Assembly: GCA_036504995.1 (NCBI GenBank)
Contig: DASXUG010000007.1
Span: forward strand, 1 to 64,000
Direction: 5' to 3'
DNA from: DASXUG01 sp036504995
Lineage (GTDB): Bacteria; Pseudomonadota; Gammaproteobacteria; Burkholderiales; Methylophilaceae
DNA: 64,000 nt
The notes beneath the pieces were generated by a model, which was given only the letters and a program-made list of their open reading frames with translations, was not told where the DNA came from and made no database searches. A program made the translations under genes and the position numbers. Shown in pieces: positions 36,285-45,757 of this stretch (positions are counted from its first letter, which is position 1; every line of letters starts with the position of its first letter).

Positions 36285-37952
36285 ATGGCTGAAGCCGCAA
36301 TAGAAACTGGTAGTTTGATCAACCCAACTGGGCAACTAGGGAATAAGTTGCTGTTAGTCGCGGGCATAGCTGCAGTGTTAGCTGTGATGGTGGTGTTTTG
36401 GTTGTGGAGCCAACAGCCAGATTATCGCGTGCTATTCTCAAATTATGCGGATAAAGACGGCGGTGCGATTGTTGCCGAGCTTGAGAAAATGAATGTGCCT
36501 TATAAGTTTTCTGAGAGCGGCACGGCGATTTTAGTACCAGCGGCTGAAGTTCATCAAGCACGCTTAAAGTTAGCCGCCCAAGGCCTGCCAAAAGGCGGCA
36601 ATATTGGGTTTGAAGTATTAGAAAATCAAAAATTCGGTGTTTCACAATTTGTAGAGCAAGTGAATTTTCAGCGTGCCTTAGAAGGCGAGCTAGAGAAAAG
36701 CGTGCAATCTATCGCTGCAGTTGAAGTGGCGCGTATTCATTTGGCAATCCCTAAGCCTTCTGTGTTCGTGCGTGACCAACAAAAACCGACGGCTTCTGTA
36801 TTACTCAATTTGCGCCCAGGACGTAGTTTAGATGCACAACAAGTCAGCGCTATCGTACATTTGGTAGCCTCTAGCGTACCTGATTTGCCAATTGGAAATG
36901 TGACCGTAGTCGACCAAAATGGTAATTTACTGTCTGATACCAGTAAGAAAAATGGATCTAATAATTTAGACCCAGATCAGTTGAAGTATGTCGATGATAT
37001 GCAACAAAGTATTGTTAGACGCGTTGAGTCTATTATTGCACCTATTGTTGGGCAAAAGAATGTACATGCTGAAGCCAGTGCAGAGATTGATTTTTCTTCC
37101 CTAGAACAAGCTGCTGAAACTTATAAACCCAATCAAAAACCAGATGAGGTTGCGATTCGTAGCCAACAAAGTAATGAAGCACAAACTGCGAGTGGCGGTG
37201 GAACTTCAGGGGTAACTGGTGCATTGTCAAATCAACCACCTACACCAGCGACTGCACCATTAGTGACCGACCCTAACGCACCAGCAGCAGGAGCTACGCC
37301 TGCAGCACCCCCAGTGAATACACAAAAGAATACGACGACCAATTATGAAGTGGATAAAACCGTGCGCTATATGCAGCAATCCATGGGTGGCATTAAACGT
37401 CTTAACGTGGCTGTAGTGGTCAACAACATGCAAGTTATCGACAAAAAAGGCAAAGTCACTTATCGCCCATTGACGGAAGCAGAGAAAAAGCAAATTAACG
37501 ACCTTGCCATGCAAGCCATGGGCTTTAATAAAGAGCGTGGCGACTCGCTCACTGTGGTTAATAGTTCTTTCGCCAGTACCCCTGAAGAAGTATTGCCTGA
37601 AGTCCCACTTTGGAAACAGCCTGAAACGATTGAGTACGGCAAGGACGCGCTACGTTTCATCGTGGGTTTAGTGGTGCTTTTGATGCTTTATAAAAAGTTT
37701 TTGAAACCGATGTTCACTAAATTGACTACGCCAGCAACGCTATCTACTATCGCTGAGAACCCACAATTGGCGAATGCAGCAGAAGGCGGTGAAGATGCGG
37801 TAGTGACTATAACAGGTGCAGATGGGCAGGTGCGACGTATAGGTAATGAAGAGTACGATCGCCGTATAGAAACCGCTAAACAAATTGCTAAAGAAAACCC
37901 AAGAATGGTTGCGGGTTTGGTAACAGGCTGGGCCAGTGGGAATGACAAATGA
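36285..37952 (+). CDS. fliF: Flagellar MS-ring protein FliF
   Basis: This 555-aa protein has an N-terminal membrane helix (about residues 22-43, LLLVAGIAAVLAVMVVFWLW) and the YscJ/FliF domain (DYRVLFSNYADKDGGAIVAE, RIHLAIPKPSVFVRDQQKPT). A Pro/Ala/Thr-rich spacer (about 310-350) precedes a second membrane segment near 450 (FIVGLVVLLMLYKKFL) and the FliG-binding tail. GGAG lies 8 bases before the ATG. It overlaps fliG by 4 bases and starts the fliFGHIJK operon. Confidence 0.96.
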   Translation: MAEAAIETGSLINPTGQLGNKLLLVAGIAAVLAVMVVFWLWSQQPDYRVLFSNYADKDGGAIVAELEKMNVPYKFSESGTAILVPAAEVHQARLKLAAQGLPKGGNIGFEVLENQKFGVSQFVEQVNFQRALEGELEKSVQSIAAVEVARIHLAIPKPSVFVRDQQKPTASVLLNLRPGRSLDAQQVSAIVHLVASSVPDLPIGNVTVVDQNGNLLSDTSKKNGSNNLDPDQLKYVDDMQQSIVRRVESIIAPIVGQKNVHAEASAEIDFSSLEQAAETYKPNQKPDEVAIRSQQSNEAQTASGGGTSGVTGALSNQPPTPATAPLVTDPNAPAAGATPAAPPVNTQKNTTTNYEVDKTVRYMQQSMGGIKRLNVAVVVNNMQVIDKKGKVTYRPLTEAEKKQINDLAMQAMGFNKERGDSLTVVNSSFASTPEEVLPEVPLWKQPETIEYGKDALRFIVGLVVLLMLYKKFLKPMFTKLTTPATLSTIAENPQLANAAEGGEDAVVTITGADGQVRRIGNEEYDRRIETAKQIAKENPRMVAGLVTGWASGNDK

Positions 37953-38947
37953 GTGAAGATGGCGTAATGAAAAGCGCGATTCTCATGCTTGCTGTAGGCG
38001 AGGATGAAGCCGCTGAGATCATGAAATTTTTGACACCGAAAGAAGTGCAAAAGTTAGGGATGGCAATGGCAACCCTAAAAGGTGTCGAACGTGAAAAAGT
38101 ATCTACAGTCATTGATGAGTTTTTAAATCTAGCTGATAAGAGCAGCGATTTTGGATTGGATTCTGATGAGTATATCCGCTCTGTCTTAAATAAAGCCTTA
38201 GGTGAAGATAAGGCGGCCAATTTACTTAATCGTATCTTAACCAATAGAGATGCGGGTGGTATTGAGAGCCTGAAATGGATGGATGCTTTAACTGTGGCAG
38301 AGTTTATTAAAAATGAGCATCCACAAATTATCGCCACGATATTAGTGCACTTAGAGCCTGACCAAGCGGCAGAGGTGATTGGTCATTTTACAGATCGTTT
38401 ACGTCAAGACACGATGCTGCGTATTGCTACCTTAGATGGTGTCAAGCCAGTGGCGCTGAAAGAACTGAATGATGTCATGACCAAAGTGTTGGCAGGTAAT
38501 GAAGGTGTTAAGAAGCAGAAAATGGGCGGGATTAAATCAGCTGCCGAAATTATGAACTATATGAATGGTGAAACTGAATCGGTCGTGATGGATGGCTTTA
38601 AAAATTACGATGCCGATATTGCCGATAAGATTATGGGTGAGATGTTTGTATTTGATGACATCATTGATATTGATGATAAAGGTATCCAAGTGATGTTACG
38701 TGAGGTGCAATCTGAGACCTTGATTGTTGCCTTGAAGGGTACCACTGCCGAAATGCGCGAGAAAATCTTTAAAAATATGTCTTCTCGTGCTGCCGAAATG
38801 ATGAAGGAAGATTTAGAAAGCAAAGGTCCTGTTAAATTGTCTGAAGTTGAAGCGCAACAAAAACAAATCTTACAGGTTGTACGTAGGCTCGCCGATGAAG
38901 GTCAAATTATGTTAGGCGGTAAAGGCGGAGATGATCAATATGTCTAG
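37949..38947 (+). CDS. fliG: Flagellar motor switch protein FliG
   Basis: This 332-aa protein has the N-terminal domain that binds FliF (SAILMLAVGEDEAAEIMKFL), the middle EHPQIIATILVHLEPDQAAE segment and the C-terminal torque domain with charged helix residues (FKNMSSRAAEMMKEDLESKG). All three domains and the normal length are present. It overlaps fliF by 4 bases and fliH by about 17. Confidence 0.96.
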   Translation: MSEDGVMKSAILMLAVGEDEAAEIMKFLTPKEVQKLGMAMATLKGVEREKVSTVIDEFLNLADKSSDFGLDSDEYIRSVLNKALGEDKAANLLNRILTNRDAGGIESLKWMDALTVAEFIKNEHPQIIATILVHLEPDQAAEVIGHFTDRLRQDTMLRIATLDGVKPVALKELNDVMTKVLAGNEGVKKQKMGGIKSAAEIMNYMNGETESVVMDGFKNYDADIADKIMGEMFVFDDIIDIDDKGIQVMLREVQSETLIVALKGTTAEMREKIFKNMSSRAAEMMKEDLESKGPVKLSEVEAQQKQILQVVRRLADEGQIMLGGKGGDDQYV

Positions 38948-39593
38948 TATGGCCATGCCTAAAGAACAACAAACCGCCTATCAACGTTGGGAAATGTCTT
39001 CGTTTGCGGCGGATGGCGAAGAAATGCTTAATGGCAGGACCAAACAAGAAGAGGAAGCAGCTTCTCAAAAAATCGCACAGCTATATGAAAGTGTGCGCAA
39101 AGAAGCGTATACCGCAGGGATGCAGGAAGGTTTTGCCGTTGGTATGGCAAAGGCCAGAGAATGTGCGGAAGAAGATAGGCAGAGTTTTGTCAGGCTAATG
39201 CAGTCGTTTGAAAAGTCTTTAGGCACTGCGGATGAAAAAATTGCTGAGAACTTGCTGGCGTTAGCCTTAGATATTGCAAAAGCGATGGTGAAAACTAAAC
39301 TCAAGATTGACCCTACTAGCGTTATCCCCGTGGTGCAAGACGCGATTCATTATCTGCCCCATGTGCAAAAACCAGCCAGAATCACCGTGAATCATGAAGA
39401 TGCACAATTGCTGAGAGCCTACTTAGGGGAAGAGTTATCTGAAAGTGTTTGGCAAGTGCAGGAAGATGACCATATTGAGCGTGGTGGTTGTACCGTAGAA
39501 ACAGGTGCCAATCAAATTGACGCAACTAATGAAGTGCGCTGGAAACGTATTAGTGAATCCTTAGGGCAACATAATGGCTGGTTACTCCCATGA
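38931..39593 (+). CDS. fliH: Flagellar assembly protein FliH
   Basis: This 220-aa protein has the FliH pattern: a charged helical N-terminal half (YESVRKEAYTAGMQEGFAVG) and a C-terminal domain with LALDIAKAMVKTKLKIDP and the ending DDHIERGGCTVETGANQIDA. It is the stalk and regulator of the FliI ATPase. An in-frame ATG at 38940 has GGAG at better spacing (9 bases) and may be the true start. It overlaps fliI by 4 bases. Confidence 0.92.
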   Translation: MINMSSMAMPKEQQTAYQRWEMSSFAADGEEMLNGRTKQEEEAASQKIAQLYESVRKEAYTAGMQEGFAVGMAKARECAEEDRQSFVRLMQSFEKSLGTADEKIAENLLALALDIAKAMVKTKLKIDPTSVIPVVQDAIHYLPHVQKPARITVNHEDAQLLRAYLGEELSESVWQVQEDDHIERGGCTVETGANQIDATNEVRWKRISESLGQHNGWLLP

Positions 39594-41038
39594 CTACTGA
39601 AGTGATGGACGCTGAATTAAATTCTGCTGAACAAAAACCTGTCGAGTTGTTACACCAACAACGCTGGCAAAGTCATTTACGCGATTGTACTGAAATTTTG
39701 CGTATCGTCGAGCCCCTTGAAGTGGCGGGTCGTATTACTAAGCTGACGGGGTTGGTAATGGAGGCTGTTGGTATTAAGTTGCCAGTGGGCTGCGCTTGTT
39801 ATGTGCCATTGGCTGAAGGTCGCCGTGTGGAAGCTGAAGTCGTGGGCTTTGATGGTGAGCGCTTATTATTGATGCCGCAAAGCAGTGTCGATGGCGTGGT
39901 GCCTGGTGCAAAAGTATTTGCCTTAGATGTGGCAGATGCCTTACCCAAGCCACATTACAGCAACCCTCCACGTAGACGCGTGACCGACCGCGCAAGACAT
40001 TTGCCAGTAGGGTCTTGTCTGTTAGGGCGTGTGCTGGATGGCGCAGGTAACCCCTTAGATGGGCTAGGCAAAATTAATGCTGAGCATAGCGCACCGCTCA
40101 ATGCGCGCCCATTAAATCCACTACAAAGAGCACCGATTGAAGAGATTTTAGATGTGGGCGTGCGTGCGATTAACAGCATGCTCACCGTGGGTCGCGGCCA
40201 GCGTATGGGCTTGTTTGCTGGCTCTGGCGTGGGTAAAAGTGTATTGCTAGGCATGATGGCGCGTTATACCAGCGCAGATGTGATTGTGGTTGGCTTGATT
40301 GGTGAGCGTGGTCGTGAGGTGCAAGAGTTTATTGAGCAAATTTTAGGTGCTGAGGGTTTGGCGCGCTCAGTTGTTGTCGCCGCGCCAGCCGATGCGCCAG
40401 CACTAATGCGTTTACAAGGTGCTAATTACGCCACAACCATAGCTGAGAGTTTTCGGGATGAGGGCAAAAATGTCTTATTGATTATGGATTCACTCACCCG
40501 TTATGCCATGGCGCAACGTGAGATTGCGCTGGCGATTGGTGAGCCGCCCGCTACCAAAGGCTATCCGCCCTCAGTATTTGCAAAATTACCTGCCTTGGTA
40601 GAACGCACTGGCAATGGCAAACGTGGAGAGGGCTCTATTACCGCTTTTTATACCGTGTTAACGGAAGGTGACGACCAACAAGACCCGATTGCCGATGCGG
40701 CACGTGCGATTTTAGATGGGCATATCGTATTAAGCCGCACCTTGGCTGAAAGTGGACACTATCCCGCGATTGATGTTGAACAATCAATTAGTCGTGCTAT
40801 GCATAATATTACCAGTCCAGAGCATCAGAAGGCGGCACGTAAGCTTAAACAGCTTAACTCTCGTTACAGCCGTAGTATTGATTTGATCAACGTGGGCGCG
40901 TATCAAGCGGGAAGCGATGCGGTGTTGGATGAGGCCATCACTAAGCATGAGGGTATTGAAAATTTTTTACAGCAAGCGATTAATGAGCGTGCCGATGTGC
41001 CACAAAGTTTAAGTGAGCTTTCAGTGCTGATGTATTGA
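39590..41038 (+). CDS. fliI: Flagellum-specific export ATPase FliI
   Basis: This 482-aa F1-beta-like ATPase has Walker A GLFAGSGVGKSVL (about residues 208-220), GLIGERGREVQEFIE, the Walker B region LLIMDSLTRYAMAQREI and GYPPSVFAKLPALVERTGNG. It powers or regulates flagellar type III export with FliH and FliJ. Length and motifs are complete. It overlaps fliH by 4 bases and is followed by fliJ after 27 bases. Confidence 0.96.
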   Translation: MTTEVMDAELNSAEQKPVELLHQQRWQSHLRDCTEILRIVEPLEVAGRITKLTGLVMEAVGIKLPVGCACYVPLAEGRRVEAEVVGFDGERLLLMPQSSVDGVVPGAKVFALDVADALPKPHYSNPPRRRVTDRARHLPVGSCLLGRVLDGAGNPLDGLGKINAEHSAPLNARPLNPLQRAPIEEILDVGVRAINSMLTVGRGQRMGLFAGSGVGKSVLLGMMARYTSADVIVVGLIGERGREVQEFIEQILGAEGLARSVVVAAPADAPALMRLQGANYATTIAESFRDEGKNVLLIMDSLTRYAMAQREIALAIGEPPATKGYPPSVFAKLPALVERTGNGKRGEGSITAFYTVLTEGDDQQDPIADAARAILDGHIVLSRTLAESGHYPAIDVEQSISRAMHNITSPEHQKAARKLKQLNSRYSRSIDLINVGAYQAGSDAVLDEAITKHEGIENFLQQAINERADVPQSLSELSVLMY

Positions 41039-41065
41039 TATTGAAGTGTAGGAATTAGGTTTGTT

Positions 41066-41509
41066 ATGTCGCAACCCAGTGTGCTGATTACGTTGATTGA
41101 AATTGCGACTAAAGAGTTGGAGTTGCAAACAGAGCAGTTAGGTCGCGCTACCAAAGTATTAGATGACGCTTACGCACAAGCAAAAATGTTGCGTCAATAT
41201 CGGCAGGACTATGTGGATAAACTACAGGCATCCATGAGCACTGGTTTGAGCAAAGAAGGGTATCAGAATTATCAGAACTTTTTGCAAAAGTTAGACCAAG
41301 CGATTAATGGTCAAGATGAGTTGGTAGCGCATGCGGAGCGTAGTTTAAAAGTGCAACGTGAAAACTGGCAAGAAGCTCAACGTAAAAAATTGTCGTATGA
41401 GGTATTAGTAAGTCGCTCAGAAGCAAAAGCGCACAAATTGGAATTAAAGCGCGACCAAAAAATGATGGATGAATATGCAATGCGTAGTAAAAGCAAACAG
41501 ACAAAGTAG
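41066..41509 (+). CDS. fliJ: Flagellar export protein FliJ
   Basis: This 147-aa protein is almost entirely coiled coil and highly charged (EIATKELELQTEQLGRATKV, RDQKMMDEYAMRSKSKQ). Size, position between fliI and fliK and helix pattern match FliJ, the central stalk of the export ATPase. Confidence 0.88.
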   Translation: MSQPSVLITLIEIATKELELQTEQLGRATKVLDDAYAQAKMLRQYRQDYVDKLQASMSTGLSKEGYQNYQNFLQKLDQAINGQDELVAHAERSLKVQRENWQEAQRKKLSYEVLVSRSEAKAHKLELKRDQKMMDEYAMRSKSKQTK

Positions 41510-41582
41510 TGAGTATTCGGCTAGCAGTATTGTTAAAGGCTTGTCCACTTAAATGAATGGTATGAATTAGAGGAAATACAAC

Positions 41583-43127
41583 ATGCAAAACTCGAACACA
41601 ATTTTGGCAAAAAACTCAGCTTTATCTGGTTTGGTGAGCAACGCCACTAGCAGTAAGTCAGAAGTGAATGCTGTGAGTGCGGTAGAGTCGACCAATAGTT
41701 TTCAGCACATGTTTTCTCAACAACTACAGCAAGAGCAAACCAATAGCGCTGCCAATCAAAAGCAAATTAACCAAACGCAAACCAACCAGAATTTAGCTAA
41801 TCAGCAAGCTAATATGAAGGCGCAAGAAGCGAATGCAGAACGTGCAAGAGTAGCGCAAGCCAATAGTGCTAAACAAGCTAACGATAATGCAGCCACTCGG
41901 CAGGCAAATAATTTGAATCACACAACGGGTGAAAAAGCTGACAGCGTAGCAACACAAAGTTCGACGCAGCCATCAAAATCACAGAAGTCCGATGAAACTA
42001 ACAAGACTGCAGATGCAAGCGTAAAAGATACGGCTAAAGATGCAGATGATACCCAAAAACCTAAAGCCAGCGCAGGTAAAAAAATCACCAACGCAGACTT
42101 GGTTGCCGATTTGAAATTAGCGAAATCAAAAACTAAACCAGATGATGAAGCTACAGATGAAGCCGCCAAGGATGAGATTGGCGTCACAATAGCTACCCAA
42201 GATACTTTGCCGCAAGATCCATTGCAAGCCGCAACATTAGCCGCTGCCCAACTAGCTGCGCAAAAAAATACAGCAGAGTTGACAAAACCTGTAGATGTAA
42301 CTGCTACTACTAAAACTGGGTCCGATTTGGCGGGGACTGGAGGCTCGAAAAAATTAGCGCAGCTTAACCAAGCAGACGCCTCTCCAAACCAAGCCGCGGC
42401 AGATCCGACGCTAGACCAAGGCAACCTAAATTCACTCGGTGAAAAGGCCGATGTAACAAAACAAGCCTGGCTGGATGGGGTAATGGGTAAAGCTGCGCAA
42501 GCCAACGCAGGAAAACAAGCAGGTGGTTTCGCGGAAAATCTTGCAGAGAAAGCTTTACAAGCTAATACCCAATTAAATGCGCAGTCCAAGGGTACAGAGC
42601 AATTAGCGACTCCCGTCAGCATGTCATCTGTCAATGCTTATCAAACCACCGCTAACGCGCTTAATGCTGCAGGGGCGGCCAACGGCGCAGGTAACTATAT
42701 TGCAGCATCCCCTGGTAAATCAGGTTGGGATCAAGCTATCAGCCAAAAGGTAGTGTGGATGGTAGGGTCTGGCGAGCAATCTGCTACGCTTAATTTGAAT
42801 CCGCCTGACTTGGGCCCGTTGCAAGTGGTGATTAACGTCAATAACGACAAAGCAGATACCACCTTTATTTCACAAAATGTCGAAGTGCGTAAAGCACTGG
42901 AAGAGGGCATGTCTACCCTGCGAGATATGATGGGGCAAGCAGGTGTTGAGCTAGGGCAGGCCAATGTGAGCACCAATAGCCAAGCACAGCAAAACTTTGA
43001 ACAAGCCAGTAGACAAACTGGTCGCTCTACAGCTGATACAAACTCATCGAATCAAGCGCCAGAGCAGCTACGTAACTCGGTGGCCGTGGTGCGTGTGGCT
43101 AATGGCTTAGTCGATACATTCGCTTAG
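41583..43127 (+). CDS. fliK: Flagellar hook-length control protein FliK
   Basis: This 514-aa protein has a long Ala/Gln/Asn/Lys-rich, probably disordered N-terminal ruler region (about 1-370) and a C-terminal Flg_hook domain (about 380-470; SATLNLNPPDLGPLQVVINV, VRKALEEGMSTLRDMMGQAG). It is last in the fliFGHIJK operon. It measures hook length and signals to FlhB. Confidence 0.92.
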   Translation: MQNSNTILAKNSALSGLVSNATSSKSEVNAVSAVESTNSFQHMFSQQLQQEQTNSAANQKQINQTQTNQNLANQQANMKAQEANAERARVAQANSAKQANDNAATRQANNLNHTTGEKADSVATQSSTQPSKSQKSDETNKTADASVKDTAKDADDTQKPKASAGKKITNADLVADLKLAKSKTKPDDEATDEAAKDEIGVTIATQDTLPQDPLQAATLAAAQLAAQKNTAELTKPVDVTATTKTGSDLAGTGGSKKLAQLNQADASPNQAAADPTLDQGNLNSLGEKADVTKQAWLDGVMGKAAQANAGKQAGGFAENLAEKALQANTQLNAQSKGTEQLATPVSMSSVNAYQTTANALNAAGAANGAGNYIAASPGKSGWDQAISQKVVWMVGSGEQSATLNLNPPDLGPLQVVINVNNDKADTTFISQNVEVRKALEEGMSTLRDMMGQAGVELGQANVSTNSQAQQNFEQASRQTGRSTADTNSSNQAPEQLRNSVAVVRVANGLVDTFA

Positions 43128-43259
43128 CCTGTGGCTAGTGGTCTACATCGACTATGGCTAGATTGGGCCTTGCTAGCATAGTTTTATAATTCATAAATAT
43201 GAAATGAAACATTCCGTGTAAAATCATGGTCAATGAGATATTGGCCATGAAAGCATTGA

Positions 43260-44564
43260 ATGTTTGATTTAAACGAGTTTAAACAGCGCAGATTAACGCT
43301 TATTAAAAGCATGGGAGAAGGCATCGCCATTATCCCTACTTCTCCTGAAGTGACACGCAATCGCGACAGTCACTATCCCTACCGTTTTGATAGCTATTTT
43401 TATTATCTCACTGGCTTTAAAGAGCCTGAATCTTTGCTGGTATTAATCGCAGGTGCCGAACCTAAAAGCATATTATTTTGCCGCGACAAAGATTTAGATC
43501 GTGAAATTTGGGACGGTTTTCGCTATGGGCCAGAAGCGGCTAAAGCCGAGTTTGGCTTTGATGAAGTTTACTCCTTTAATCAAGTGGGTGAAGTCGTGCC
43601 CAAGTTAATGGGTAATCAAGCCAAGCTGTATTTTAGTCTGGGTGCAGATGCTGATTGGGATGCAAAAGTGACTGCCTGGCTAAATCAATTGCGTGAGCAA
43701 GTCCGTACTGGCATTAGTGCGCCGCAAGCAGTCGTTGATGTGCGTCAATTGGTGGACGAGTTACGTTTGCTAAAATCCCCCTACGAGTTGGATATCATGC
43801 GTCGCTCGGCAACAATCGCTGCTGGTGCGCATTTGCGTGCCATGCAAAAAACCAAAGTAGGCAAGATGGAATACGAAATTGAGGCGGAATTTTTACACGA
43901 GTTCTATCGCAGCGGTGCTCAAGCCCCAGCCTATACAAGCATAGTTGCGGGTGGTGCGAATGCTTGTACCCTGCATTACAACGCCAATAATATGGTGCTG
44001 AAAGATGGCGATTTGTTATTAATAGATGCAGGCTGTGAGTTGGATGGTTATGCTTCAGATATTACGCGTACATTCCCCGTTAACGGCAAATTTACCGCGC
44101 CACAAAAAGATTTATATGAGTTAGTACTGGCCTCACAGACTGCGGCTATCGGCAAAATCAATACACAAAATCACTGGAATGCTCCGCACGAAGCGGCTTT
44201 AGAGGTGTTGGTTGACGGCTTTATTCACTATGGCTTATGCAAAGGTACGCGTGAAGACGTATTAGAAAATGGCAGCTATCGTCAGTTCTATATGCACCGC
44301 ACGGGACATTGGTTAGGTTTGGATGTACACGATGCGGGTGAGTATAAAGATAAATCAGGCCAATGGCGCACGTTGCAAGTGGGTAATGTGCTGACGGTGG
44401 AGCCAGGTTGCTATGTGCGGCCAGCCGATAATGTGCCTGAGCATTTTTGGAATATCGGTATTCGTATCGAGGATGACGCAGTGGTTACTGCAAGTGGCTG
44501 TGAGATTATTACTTTGGCAGCGCCTAAAACCGTGAGTGATATTGAAAGCTTGATGGCGCAATGA
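43260..44564 (+). CDS. pepP: Xaa-Pro aminopeptidase
   Basis: This 434-aa M24 metallopeptidase has the AMP_N domain (SHYPYRFDSYFYYLTGFKEP) and a pita-bread catalytic domain. The metal ligands are visible as LIDAGCELDGYASDITRTFP (two Asp), HRTGHWLGLDVHD (His), LTVEPGCY (Glu) and IRIEDD (Glu). It removes N-terminal residues before proline in the cytosol. It overlaps the UbiH-type gene by 4 bases, the common pepP-ubiH order. Confidence 0.94.
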   Translation: MFDLNEFKQRRLTLIKSMGEGIAIIPTSPEVTRNRDSHYPYRFDSYFYYLTGFKEPESLLVLIAGAEPKSILFCRDKDLDREIWDGFRYGPEAAKAEFGFDEVYSFNQVGEVVPKLMGNQAKLYFSLGADADWDAKVTAWLNQLREQVRTGISAPQAVVDVRQLVDELRLLKSPYELDIMRRSATIAAGAHLRAMQKTKVGKMEYEIEAEFLHEFYRSGAQAPAYTSIVAGGANACTLHYNANNMVLKDGDLLLIDAGCELDGYASDITRTFPVNGKFTAPQKDLYELVLASQTAAIGKINTQNHWNAPHEAALEVLVDGFIHYGLCKGTREDVLENGSYRQFYMHRTGHWLGLDVHDAGEYKDKSGQWRTLQVGNVLTVEPGCYVRPADNVPEHFWNIGIRIEDDAVVTASGCEIITLAAPKTVSDIESLMAQ

Positions 44565-45757
44565 CAGCAGAGGCATTAAATAACCAGCGTATTGTCATTG
44601 TAGGTGGCGGCCCTGTTGGCGCAACGCTAGCTTTGGCACTGGCACAAAAGGGGATTGCTGCGACCCTTCTAGAAGCACGTGCCAAAGGGGCAGGCTATCC
44701 AGATGGACGGGCGTTAGCGCTTTCTTACGGCACAAAAATGATTTTAGAGCGCTTAGCTGTTTGGCCTGCTATGGTGGCTAAAGTGACCCCGATTAATACG
44801 ATTCACGTTTCCCAAAAAGGGAGTCTGGGTCGTTCAGTGCTTAAGGCGCATGAGCATGATTTACCATCGCTCGGCTATGTTGTGTCTTATGGTGTGTTGA
44901 GTGCCGCCTTGGATGAAGCTTTGTTGAATCATCCCGAGATTCAAATTCTGTACGAAGCCGAGGTTACTTCGATTGAACCACAGACAGAAGTCGCCCAAAT
45001 CCATTATCGCAGCCAAGGCATTACCAATCAGATATCAGTGCAACTTGCAGCATTGGCCGATGGTGGGCGTAGTTTAAATGATATTGCTGGCCTAAAGCGT
45101 GAGGTAAAAGAGTACGGGGATGATGCACTAGTCGCTAAAGTAAAAACTGAGCTTGCGCACAATAATATTGCTTACGAGCGCTTTACCGCCCAAGGGCCCA
45201 TGGCCTTGCTGCCCAATGGAGATGAGTTCTCTTTGGTTTGGACAGGAAAATCTGCAGAAATTCAGCCACTTTTAGAGTTAGATGATGCTAGCTTTTTAGC
45301 GCAACTGCATAAGCATTTTGGTGATCGAGTGGGTAAATTTACCCAAGTGGGCAAGCGTATGACATTTCCACTTAAATTGGCAACGCTTAGCTCTACGTCT
45401 TCAGGCTCTGCGACCACCCCACATTTGGCGGTAATAGGCAATGCTGCGCAAACCATGCACCCCGTCGCGGGGCAGGGTTTTAACGTAGGGTTGCGCGATG
45501 CATTTGAGTTGGCGCAACAAATTGTAGCGACTAATCCCACTGATTATGGTGGTGAGCAAATGCTCAAGACTTATCAGCAAGGCAGACAAACCGATACTAA
45601 ACGCGGCTTATTATTTACTGATTTTTTGGTGAATGTATTCTCAAATGATATTGTGGGCTTATCCACCCTTCGCGGCGCAGGTTTAGGTTTGTTTGATTTA
45701 GCTAAACCCTTAAAGCGCAAACTAGTCAACAAAATGAGTTTTGGCAGCCATGGCTAA
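44561..45757 (+). CDS. ubiH: UbiH-type FAD-dependent ubiquinone-biosynthesis hydroxylase
   Basis: This 398-aa class A flavin monooxygenase has the GGGPVGATLALALAQKG dinucleotide motif and the second FAD motif GNAAQTMHPVAGQGFNVGLRD characteristic of UbiH/UbiF/COQ6. It hydroxylates the ubiquinone ring. The order pepP-ubiH-ubiI/F is conserved in proteobacteria, and the overlaps (4 and 8 bases) indicate one operon. The exact ring position hydroxylated cannot be read from sequence. Confidence 0.88.
   Translation: MTAEALNNQRIVIVGGGPVGATLALALAQKGIAATLLEARAKGAGYPDGRALALSYGTKMILERLAVWPAMVAKVTPINTIHVSQKGSLGRSVLKAHEHDLPSLGYVVSYGVLSAALDEALLNHPEIQILYEAEVTSIEPQTEVAQIHYRSQGITNQISVQLAALADGGRSLNDIAGLKREVKEYGDDALVAKVKTELAHNNIAYERFTAQGPMALLPNGDEFSLVWTGKSAEIQPLLELDDASFLAQLHKHFGDRVGKFTQVGKRMTFPLKLATLSSTSSGSATTPHLAVIGNAAQTMHPVAGQGFNVGLRDAFELAQQIVATNPTDYGGEQMLKTYQQGRQTDTKRGLLFTDFLVNVFSNDIVGLSTLRGAGLGLFDLAKPLKRKLVNKMSFGSHG

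Noticed and set aside
41918..42634. Long open frame antisense to fliK
   Set aside because: It arises opposite the Ala/Gln/Lys-rich region of FliK and shows a low-complexity Ser/Ala/Val translation without motifs.
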